DNA of 64,000 bases from Sarcocystis neurona (lineage: Eukaryota > Apicomplexa > Conoidasida > Eucoccidiorida > Sarcocystidae). Shown here one piece after another: positions 55,201-64,000 of this stretch (the stretch's first letter is position 1; each line of letters starts with the position of its first letter). Position numbers and translations under genes: made by a program. The stretch covers positions 151,342 through 215,341 of the forward strand of contig KL647334.1 of assembly GCA_000727475.1 (NCBI GenBank), in the 5' to 3' direction. Under the pieces are notes generated by a model that did not search any database, had not been told where the DNA came from, and was given only the letters and a program-made list of their open reading frames with translations.

Positions 55201-58200
55201 TGAACAGGTCGAATTTATTTTATATAAATACATATACACACATGCACACACATATGCATATATACATATACACACATATGCAGATCTAGAGAAAGAGGAA
55301 ACGACATCTACAGAGATGATCTTCAAACATTTCCCTTCTATTCTATACACATATATACACACATATATATGCATACACATACATATATATCTATGTATAT
55401 ATATATCTATGTATATAATATGTATGTATACACACACACACACATACATATAGTACACATATACATACATATACGTACACGTACATACATACACATACGG
55501 ACACACATATAGACATACGAATGTATACATATGTGCATATGTATGTACCTCCTTATCTATACTCACATACATATACTTATATGTATATATATGTAGTTCT
55601 GCGTAGATTTCTGCAGGGGCAAGAAGGGGAGAAAGTGTGCACAGTAAGGCAGGGAATTCACGACGAAGGAGGGGCCTGAGGAAGAGGACCTACTTTGGCG
55701 AAGAATTCTTTGTGGCCAGAAACAAGTTTGGAATTTAACGTCGTCTGTGCGCAGCGCTGCAGCAGTTCTCTCTTCCTCCTGCACCCCACACCACGAGCCA
55801 CCCCACACGCAGTTGCTGCTGTGAACGAGCAGCAGCAACACAACCCCAGCCAGCAGCTGCCTTATATACAAACACACACATACACATATAGACGCATCCG
55901 CACACCCCACAACCCCCCCCAACACAGAGAGGAGCAGAAAGCAGGCAGACATGCAGCAAAAGAGGGAAATCAGCCACGGGAAGAGGGGGACTCCGGAAAG
56001 ACAGACGGAGACAGAACTACAAAGGGAGAAACGCAGAGAAAGGCAAAAAAGGGCGGCGAAGGGCAGACACATCGGAGACGGGGGGGGACGGAGACAGGAA
56101 GGGAGACGACGGGGGGAAGAGGGTCTCACGTTTTCTGCTGCTGTAGCTGCTGCAGCAGAGACGAGAAGGACGACAGCAACGAATGACGTCCGGTGTACGT
56201 ACACCCGAAAGGGCACCCCACAGCAGTTCGGTGTGTGTCTGCGTGTGTGGACACGGAAAACAACGCGTGGACAAAGTGCTGCTGTCCCACGGAAAAGAGG
56301 CAAGGGAGACGCGGTCCTCCACACACACATATATATACGTATGTACGATATATGTATTGGACACATGCACGAGACAGCAGACGACTGGCAGATACGTGCA
56401 GCAAGTTGGGACGTCTCTTCTTCACTGCGATAAAGAGGAGAGATATATGTGGCCAAACAAACAGCAGTCTCCTTGCAGGTGATCTAAGTTCCCAACACAC
56501 CTATACACATATTTTGGTATTGCTGCCCACACTTCTATGAAGAAGGCGCAGAAGAGACACCTGTCAGTAATAAAGGCGGAGAACTTCCGAATTGCTGGCA
56601 GAGAAGAGCAGACACGCGGCGGAAAGCCGGAAGACGGGCAGACATTTCCCCCTTGGTGCAGATGCAGTGTCAAAGGACGTTCATTTCCTGCTCATATCAG
56701 TAACTTGTAACGTTTCTCTTTATACGAAGAGAAACTCCCCTCCACGTGTGGGGCAGTGCATGCAGAGGGGGGGAGGGGGGGGGCACTGCAGGAGAGGTGG
56801 TCACAAAAGACACCTCCACATTGGAACGTTTTGTGTCTCCTATATACGGGAGTTGTCGTCTCCCTACATTTGCGAGTCTTCGTTTTTATATCTACAGATA
56901 TATCTGTACATATACTGGCATCTATATAGACGGAAGCAGCAAGTCTCCGTCACGGCGCGAAGGAAAGGAGGTCCACGTGACCCCACGCATGCCCCCCCCC
57001 AGCACGTGGGCCGGGACAGACGGAGACGCAGAGAACGGAGACACGGAGACACGGGAGACACACAGGCACATATGGACGTGTACGCCGAAGAAGGGGGGGG
57101 GGGACCACCACAAAAAGAGGAGCGCAGAAAGGGGAAGAGAAGGGGGGGGGGGGAGAAGAATGCGGAGACGAACTCGGGAGCGTTGGCCGACAAGTCCACA
57201 CGAATTGCTTTGAGTCTCTCGATCGCCTGAACACACACGCGCACGCAGCAGCACAGCAGCAGAGGCAGCCACAACTGCAGCAGCAGCAGCAACAGCAAAA
57301 AGACCGCACCAGCGGTCGGCACAGATGCAGTCCACAGACCCAGCAGTAGCACCAGTACACACCGCCACCACCTGCAGTAGCAAGTTCAAGAGCAGCAGCA
57401 GTGGCAAGTTCAAGAGCAGCAGCAGTGGCAACGCACACCAGCAGCAGCAGCAGCAACGCACACCAGCAGCAGCAAGAAACAGCAGCAGCAGTAGCAGCAA
57501 CGCACCCAGCAGCAGCGGGATTTCGCAAGAGTAGTCGCATGTTACGCTCCTGGGGAAGCAGCAAGAAGAGCAGCAATGCGGAAGAGGAGTAATGCGGAAG
57601 AGCAGCAGGGCAGCAGCGATGTAGAAAAGGCGTGCTGGGGAGAGGCCTGCGCCTGCGGGAGCTGCTGCAGCACGACGCAGGTTGGTAGTTGAAAAACTTT
57701 CATGTCTCTTCCTACTTTTCTTCTGCCCCACACGTATCTCCCTCTCTACTTTTGTCCACCCATCTTATACACTACCACACATATGTCTGCCTCCATGTAT
57801 ATATGTATGTATGGGTTTATATGTTCTGTCGCCTGTCTATCTACGTGTCCACATATACTGTCACATAACCAGACACGCGTATTTTTCTCTCCCTATATAC
57901 ATGTAGGCCTTCCCACGTCCAACTGGTGTGGTTCGCCTATGAAGATATACACACTTACATATGTGTATATATGTATATATGTATACGTATATCTGCTTAT
58001 CTATCTACTAGGCGTCTTCATTATCTTCGGTAACAAGACAACGTCTGTCCAAGTATATATAGCACCTCTATACGTACATATGAAATGTCTGTAAGTACAC
58101 CTACCCACGTATATACATATAGTCCCCATACATATATATATGTATAGGTACATGTGTGGCTTGATTTGGTGGATCCTGCTGCGATGGTCGGTAGCTGCGG

Positions 58201-61200
58201 CTCTGTTACGGAGGGACCCCATCGCTATCAACTAAAAGAAAAAGTTGGAAGGGAATGTCTTCCTTGAAGATGAAAGGAGAATCACCACCCCTTCGTAGGT
58301 CGTTAATACACACCAACACCTCCACACACGTGTCCTCTGCATGCAAATATTTCTCCGTCACACTTCTCCGTGGCCCTCTGCGTGCCATGCAACGCCGTCG
58401 CGCTTCCCCCCTTCTCCCGGACGATTTCTTCCTGCACTGCACCTCATGCTAGTTTATATGTATATATAGATATATGCCTGTAGACGCATATATACAGAGA
58501 TATATATAGAGACACACACACACACATATATACATACACATATATACACACATACATAGATATACATATATATATGTGGAGACACACATATATATATATA
58601 TATACATAGATCTATAGAGGCATACTCACACACACATACATACACATACATATATATACAGAAATATATGCGTGTATATGTATATATTTACATCTGCACA
58701 GACACACACACACATATATATACACACACATACATATCCATATATATATACATACATACATAGATCTATAGAGGCACACAGACACACACGTACAGACACA
58801 CACATACATATATACATATATGTGTATCGAAGCAGACACACGTACAAACATATATATACATATATATGTTTGTATGTACATGTCATTTTTTTCACTTGAA
58901 GAGGAGAGAAACGTCACTTTCATGCGGTTTTGGCCTCTTTTTGTTGGAGCGTTCTTCTGCGTAGAGAAGCTACTACGAAAGACCCTTCTTCTCTATTTCT
59001 CTCAGCTCCTCCTCCTGTGTGTCAAAACTGCTGCGGAGACCAACAGGCACACGCTGCCGCCGGTGTACGTACACCCCACCACACAGATACGCACACATAT
59101 ACCCACCCCCAGCCCGCCTTCTATACGCAGACAGACATATATTTATGCAGAGAAGGGCAACCCGAGAAAGCGAAGCATGTGCTGGGAAAGCAGCAAGTAG
59201 AGAGAGCGGCCTCGCCGCAAGTCACGTCTGTAGAAGAAATGGAGAAATACACCGTACCATGAGAGAGGCATCTCGATAGGCCTGCACAATGAGTTGGGCC
59301 GCCATATTATCTTCGATGAAAGATTTTGCTTCCTGCAGCAATTCCCCCGCCAGCAGCATAACCGACGTCGTCCCATCCCCCACCGCGTCATCTTGGGCCC
59401 GTGCGACGTCCACCAGCAACGCGGCAGCAGGGTGCGTTACCTACCATATACATACACAGCAGCAAGAGGCGGAATACGAGCGGCAGCAAGGCAAATAGGA
59501 GGACGGGCACGAAAAACGAGGAAGCAAGAGGAACAGCAGCAGCAGCAGCACGCGCAGCGGCAGCAGCGCCAGGCACTGCAGCAGCAGTAACAGCAGCAAG
59601 TTAGCACCAAGAGCAGCAGGGAAACCGCCACAGCAACAGGACGACCCCCGGAGGGGGGACACAGTAGCAGCGATAACAGCAGCAGCAGCAGGAGCAGCAG
59701 CAGGACCGGGGACGCCGATGCACCAACAGGATGAGCAGCAGCAGTGACAGCAGCACAGCAGCAGGAAAACCGAGGAAGCAACAGAAGAGCAGCAGCAGTG
59801 ACAGCAACGGCAGTAGGAAAAGGAATCATAGGAGCAGGTGCAGCAGGATTGCCGGTGGGGGCAGGAGGAACAACAGCAGCAGCGCTGGCGCACGACCGCA
59901 GGAGCCGTCACACATACACACACAGCAGCAGGTGCTCCCAGACAGAAGGCGTCGAAGAAGAGAAAAGGGACCAGGCAGCTGCTGCAGCAGGCGGAGGATG
60001 GGAGAGAGAAAGAGGCAGAGAGCGGCGGCGAGCCGAAAAGACCGGCAGCGAGACAGGGACAGAAGAGCTGCAGCAGGCACGACTGCAGCAGGCATGGCAG
60101 CAGCAGAAGCAGCAGTGTCAGCGNNNNNNNNNNNNNNNNNNNNNNNNNNNNNNNNNNNNNNNNNNNNNNNNNNNNNNNNNNNNNNNNNNNNNNNNNNNNN
60201 NNNNNNNNNNNNNNNNNNNNNNNNNNNNNNNNNNNNNNNNNNNNNNNNNNNNNNNNNNNNNNNNNNNNNNNNNNNNNNNNNNNNNNNNNNNNNNNNNNNN
60301 NNNNNNNNNNNNNNNNNNNNNNNNNNNNNNNNNNNNNNNNNNNNNNNNNNNNNNNNNNNNNNNNNNNNNNNNNNNNNNNNNNNNNNNNNNNNNNNNNNNN
60401 NNNNNNNNNNNNNNNNNNNNNNNNNNNNNNNNNNNNNNNNNNNNNNNNNNNNNNNNNNNNNNNNNNNNNNNNNNNNNNNNNNNNNNNNNNNNNNNNNNNN
60501 NNNNNNNNNNNNNNNNNNNNNNNNNNNNNNNNNNNNNNNNNNNNNNNNNNNNNNNNNNNNNNNNNNNNNNNNNNNNNNNNNNNNNNNNNNNNNNNNNNNN
60601 NNNNNNNNNNNNNNNNNNNNNNNNNNNNNNNNNNNNNNNNNNNNNNNNNNNNNNNNNNNNNNNNNNNNNNATGGCAGCAGCAGAAGCAGCAGTGTCAGCG
60701 TTTGCCCTCCCCCCCCACCCCCCCTCCCCCACGCGGAGAAGGAGCAGCAGCAGCAGAAGCGGTAGCAGCGGGACAGAGGGAATGGCGCGAGAGGCTGCAA
60801 CAGCAGCAGCAGCCACGCATCAGCTGCAGATCCCACAACCTCCTCCGCGACTGCAGCGTGTGTGAAGAGAAAAACAGCAGCAGCAGCCCAACAGCAGCAG
60901 TCGTCGCAGACGCACACCACAACAACCGCACATACAACGACACTCTCGTCGCTGTCCTGCTGCTCTTCTCTTTTGCCACTTCCACACTCTCGCCAGCAGG
61001 CCTCCACATGCACACGTATATATATATATCTCTCTCTCTGTGTATACACTTGAAGAAGCAAGAACATATCCAGATTTATCAAGAGCTACTCAACCATCTA
61101 CACATATGCAAAGACGTATATATATGTTCACCTTACATGCGTAGACACACAACGACTGGCACCTGTGTCCGAGTTGATGACAGCAGGTGTACAGACACCA

Positions 61201-62328
61201 TGCATATACAGGTACATTTCTCCCTCGTCTCTCTCTATGTGTACATATTTGAGAGAGCAAGACACCCTTCGAATTTATCAAAGACCTGTTCAACTACGTC
61301 ATACATCTATGCGTATGTTAGCCTCATGTATCTGCACCCGGAGACGGGCACCTTCGCGTGGTGGGACATGTGTGGTGAACGCGTCGGTAGATACGCAGGC
61401 GTGTACTTCTTCAGTCCACACATTTATACACAAGAAGCCAACGTCAACAGAAATACGCTCCCCCTCTCTATATGTGTGGAAGAGAAGCAAATATATATCG
61501 CTTATATATCGGAGGAGCGACGTGCATGTGTGAGAGACGGCGCACTTGGAGGACATACGCGCATTCACGCAGAAGTCACCCATACATGCGGACACCAACA
61601 CATCCACAGAGGGGGAGACGAAAACAGCAAGACGGGAAGCAAAAAAAGCACGCATATCGCCTACTATGTAGCAGAACGACAGACACATGCATGCACAAAA
61701 AAGGAGAACTACAGCTGATACGGGTGATATATATAAGTGGGGAGACAGCGAGACAGGGAGACAGAGACACACAGACGGAGACAGAGAGACAGAGACAGAG
61801 AGAGGGAGAACACATATCTTCCGTATATGGAGTAGAAGTCAGACATTCACATATATGCGCACGAATGGAGGGACAACGACGGGTGATACATATACACACA
61901 CATATCTATCTATCTATCTATATATATATGGAGACAGGGAGACAGGGAGACGGAGACACGGAGAGAGGGAAGCATACATACTACATATATAGTAGAAATA
62001 TGGGCACTATATATGTACAGGAGTGAAGTGAGGAATACGGGTAATCTATCTATCTCTCTAGAAGAAGTACATATACTATACATGTGTTCACACACCAAGG
62101 AAATGAGAAATAGGGGTACTACGCATATATATATCGAGAGAAAGTAGTAGACACACATATATATATATATGATGTGTGGAGGTTACACGTGTGTATATAC
62201 GTAAAGCACAGGGCTAATAGGAGTGCGAGTGCAGAGCTTTACTTGAAGGAGAGCTGCGACTGTTGCGCCGTCGTTGCTAATCGTCACCCCGTTCTCCGTG
62301 TGGACCAACTTATCCATCCCCCGAGGAC
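43243..62328 (-). CDS. CCT7: T-complex protein 1 subunit eta (CCT7), 10 exons, 5' exon missing
   Basis: One of eight subunits of the cytosolic TRiC/CCT chaperonin, which folds actin, tubulin and other proteins with ATP. Minus-strand exons: 62328-62243, 59440-59258, 57226-57174, 55778-55694, 52238-51987, 50574-50472, 49814-49674, 47129-46918, 45919-45742, 43493-43243. They join in phase to 514 codons plus TGA. Motifs in order are [27 protein letters not shown] (nucleotide-binding signature), [14 protein letters not shown] and [12 protein letters not shown] (eta-type apical region), [40 protein letters not shown], and a C-terminal SIDETIK. Human CCT7 is 543 residues, so only about 45 N-terminal residues (ending TTLG) are missing, probably in an exon beyond base 64000. 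Unlike HisRS the protein has no homopolymer insertions. Two donors are unusual: GTCAGT after exon 8 here and GTTCGT after the 53-base exon. Both restore the family alignment exactly. Confidence 0.95.
44049..44212. repeat. Three tandem copies of a 60-base repeat
   Basis: Each copy has GATAGATATAGAGCAGCACA, then AAGACACA(C/T)AGACTACCTC and a TATATATATATCG block. The copies fall exactly 60 bases apart. Confidence 0.95.
44486..44823. other. Assembly gap (338 N)
   Basis: Run of N flanked on both sides by (TA)n, so the gap is probably a collapsed or unsequenced TA microsatellite in a CCT7 intron. Confidence 0.95.
45920..46917 (-). other. CCT7 intron filled with a CAG array
   Basis: Donor GTCAGT at 46917, acceptor TTAACGCAG at 45920. 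Nearly all of 46080-46880 is interrupted GCAGCA/CAACAG on the plus strand (CTG on the gene strand), with a ~108-base higher-order unit around 46360-46550 (AGCGGCAGCTGGCATAGCAA occurs twice). Plus-strand frames of 185 and 354 codons through it are repeat artefacts. Confidence 0.85.
47130..49673 (-). other. CCT7 intron with a CTG block and a palindromic-repeat array
   Basis: Donor GTAAAA at 49673, acceptor CTTCAG at 47130. It contains a CTG block (47390-47615), purine-rich DNA (47640-48290) and the seven-copy array described separately. No gene is seen. Confidence 0.85.
48549..49075. repeat. Seven-copy array of 57-88-base units, each with a GGTGT-N4-ACACC palindrome
   Basis: Palindrome cores lie near 48552, 48640, 48715, 48796, 48854, 48935 and 49022. 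Each is followed by a conserved block of the form CCCGTTACAAACCTCCTGAC then GCTTTCGAAG and ACAGGT-TCTC. The core of the fourth copy, GGTGTACGTACACC, is a perfect 14-base palindrome; the centres of the others vary. Confidence 0.95.
49815..50471 (-). other. CCT7 intron, purine-rich on the plus strand
   Basis: Donor GTACGC at 50471, acceptor CTTGCAG at 49815. Mostly GAGAAGA/GACGAAG DNA (pyrimidine-rich on the gene strand), without CAG arrays or genes. Confidence 0.85.
50575..51986 (-). other. CCT7 intron with an ACAT microsatellite
   Basis: Donor GTGGGC at 51986, acceptor GCTCAG at 50575. 50950-51290 is an ACATAC/ACACAT microsatellite. 51500-51600 is a GTCTCTGCTGCC tandem, and CTG-rich DNA lies at 51715-51960. 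Confidence 0.85.
52239..55693 (-). other. CCT7 intron, 3.5 kb of microsatellite and CAG
   Basis: Donor GTAGGT at 55693, acceptor TTTGCAG at 52239. Purine-rich DNA 52370-52830, CAGCAGAAGAGAGAAA tandem 52920-53200, then ACATAT/TATATG microsatellite almost without a break to 55600. A unique island lies at about 54240-54420. Two copies of a 100-base block (CATGTCTATATACCTGCTGT-like) lie near 54594 and 54690. Confidence 0.85.
55779..57173 (-). other. CCT7 intron, no gene seen
   Basis: Donor GTTCGT at 57173 (weak), acceptor GGTGCAG at 55779. It contains C-run/G-run stretches (55908-55922, 56766-56783, 57094-57103) and, at 56192-56205, a GGTGTACGTACACC palindrome identical to the one in the 48.8 kb array. 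Confidence 0.8.
57227..59257 (-). other. CCT7 intron with a CAG array, microsatellites and a unique island
   Basis: Donor GTACGG at 59257, acceptor TGTTCAG at 57227. CAG array 57240-57530, ACATAT microsatellite 57760-58150 and 58455-58880. Between them is about 280 bases of balanced DNA (58170-58450) with 65- to 78-codon frames on both strands. GGTGTACGTACACC recurs at 59062-59075. Confidence 0.8.
59441..62242 (-). other. CCT7 intron with a CAG array, gap 2 and microsatellites
   Basis: Donor GTAAAG at 62242, acceptor ATGGTAG at 59441. Interrupted CAG 59450-60120 and 60671-60900 around the gap, then TATATA/ACACAT DNA and GGAGACAGG tandem repeats (61735-61810, 61930-61970). Frames of up to 626 codons across the N run are not genes. 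Confidence 0.85.
60124..60670. other. Assembly gap (547 N) flanked by an identical 30-base sequence
   Basis: Bases 60094-60123 and 60671-60700 are identical (both begin ATGGCAGCAGCAGAAGCAGC and end GTGTCAGCG). Confidence 0.95.
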
Positions 62329-64000
62329 CTGCAGCCGCAGCAGCAACAGCAGCAGGAACAGCAGCAGCACGAGGAGCAGACACGTGGCTGCTGCACGCGC
62401 GCGTCTTGGTGCTGGACAGAGAGCTGGCGGAGGGTTGCTGAGGGCGGACGAAAGCGAGGGGAGCTCGGGGTGTGGGGAGGAGGGCAAGAAGGGCGAAGAA
62501 GAACCAAAACAAGGGAAGTCCATAAATGCCTCTTGATGGACGCGGAGATACGATAGGCCGAGAAGAAGAAATGTGCGGCCGCATGCAGATGAAAGGAAAC
62601 GGGGACGGGGACGAACTGCAGTGTCACTTCTCGCCCACCAACATCTCCTCGCCCGCGTCGTCCCATTTTCAAAGCCGCAGATATTCACAAACACGTTGCT
62701 GACCTTCCTTGGAAGGGACTTACAACTATCAAACGGCATATACATACCCGCTTGCCTTCCAAAGATATACATACATAGCTTTGCCCATCTTCGCATATAC
62801 ATACACACATGCATGTGTATATGACTATACTTGTGGCTACACACACACACACACAAGTTATATAAATGTGTTTGGCTGCCTAAGTCTGTGGGCGTCTACA
62901 CACATATAGGTGGGTAGACATAGGTTTTGCTACCTAACTACACGTGTATATATAGGCGTATATGTGGCCATGGATATACGCATATGTGTATGTATATGTG
63001 TATATACATATACACGTATGTATATACGTATATCCACACCTTCTGGCTACCTAGGAATATCCATACATGCGTGTATGCGCCTATACTTATGGCTCCGTAT
63101 ATATATATATATGTGTGTGTATGTCTCGTGAACAGAGCTGTGGTGGGTTGTGTGCGTGTGTCTATATATAGAGTCTGTACATATATCTCCTTTCCCGTGT
63201 ATATGTATGAGTGCGCTGCAGCAGAGAAATGCGTGGGGGGAAATGAAGAGGTCTCTCTACATATGCGTGTGCCATATCAGTCTAACCATCCGTCGGGAGT
63301 ACAATACACACACAAACAGGGACAACGCCACAGCAAATAGCGCCAGCACATAACCCCAGCACAATAGCCCCAGCACACACATATATACTTCCTGAAGAGG
63401 AGGCCACGGGCACACGGAGACACGGAGACACGAAGGGAGAGACGCGTGTGTGTGTTGAGTGGTGAAGGGAGACGGAGACGAGACGCCGATGCGATGGATG
63501 TGCGTGGAGACACCGCGGCGCAGGGAGACAGCGGGAGCGAATATATTGAGGGGGGATGTGACAGGCCAGCGCGGATATGTCTGACGAGACATGCATGCAG
63601 ATGGAGACAGAGAGGAGAGCGGAGACGAGACACACATATGCATGCATACGGAGACGTGGGCACTCTCTTGTATATACAGAGAAGGGAGGAGACGCACGGA
63701 CGCGGAGACGGAGACACGGACGTGTATTGACTAGCAGAGGGGAAGACGCAAACGCAGATCCATACACACACACACATACATACGCAATTCATCGTCTACT
63801 TATATATGCACACATCCTAGCGGACTCACACATACACGTAGATACACCAGGAGACAGATATAGACGTAGAAATGCTGCTGTGTATACCGATACACACATA
63901 CACATATATAAAGGTAAACGTACACTAGGTTGAATATACAGAACTTTACACAGACGTATATATAGAGAGGTCTCAAGAGACACACATATATACTCGAGTA
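62329..64000 (-). other. Upstream CCT7 intron (partial), no exon found
   Basis: The exon at 62328 begins in phase 1 after GGCTGCAG and needs a preceding exon ending in ...TTLG. No minus-strand stretch here encodes the expected N terminus. Contents are a short CAG tract (62330-62380), balanced DNA to about 62730, and ACATAT/TATGTG microsatellite and GGAGAC repeats to the window end. Confidence 0.6.

Noticed and set aside
59731..61718. Frames of 344-626 codons across the second gap
   Set aside because: They count hundreds of N as codons and consist of CAG-derived residues inside a CCT7 intron.
1..64000. tRNA, rRNA, telomere repeats, retrotransposon polymerase genes
   Set aside because: No cloverleaf with a GGTTCGA-type arm, no rRNA core, no TTTAGGG array and no reverse transcriptase or integrase motif was found by reading. 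A covariance-model or profile scan would be needed to exclude degenerate copies.

Overview
The window looks like nuclear DNA of a coccidian apicomplexan of the Eimeria type. The reasons are dense CAG/CTG trinucleotide arrays that run through coding and non-coding DNA alike, very long runs of Ala, Ser and Gln inside otherwise normal proteins, an alternation of repeat-rich and repeat-poor blocks, intron-rich genes, and a nuclear copy of an apicomplexan cytochrome b gene. No bacterial-style operon, tRNA, rRNA or CRISPR array was seen. The species cannot be named from the sequence alone.

Layout. 1-11461 (minus strand): two huge abutting open frames of Ala/Ser/Gln-rich low-complexity protein. The first has 1887 codons. 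The second has 1933 codons and no stop before the left window edge. They are probably one gene broken by a frameshift or an unrecognised intron. 11462-15660: CAG/CTG-rich DNA with open frames on both strands that cannot be resolved. 15660-28380: a CAG-poor block with no recognisable conserved gene. It holds two weak ORFs, one small ORF (27337-27516), two short direct duplications and a cytochrome b NUMT (24480-24927). 29086-36688 (plus): a three-exon histidyl-tRNA synthetase of about 1545 residues, roughly three times the usual size because of homopolymer insertions. 36690-43242: CAG repeats, a possible small membrane-protein gene, a large inverted repeat (39.3-40.3 kb) and unassigned spacer. 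43243 to beyond the right edge (minus): the chaperonin subunit CCT-eta (CCT7). Ten exons are identified, about 1.5 kb of coding sequence spread over more than 19 kb. Its introns are almost entirely CAG arrays, ACAT/TATG microsatellites, purine-rich tracts and one array of palindromic repeats. The first coding exon was not found and probably lies past base 64000.

The two certain genes are housekeeping: HisRS charges tRNA-His, and CCT7 is one of eight subunits of the cytosolic TRiC/CCT folding machine. They converge tail to tail (plus and minus) across a roughly 6.5 kb spacer. Nothing in the sequence suggests that they act in one pathway. Two assembly gaps (44486-44823, 60124-60670) fall in CCT7 introns; the second is flanked by an identical 30-base sequence, which suggests an unmerged contig overlap.
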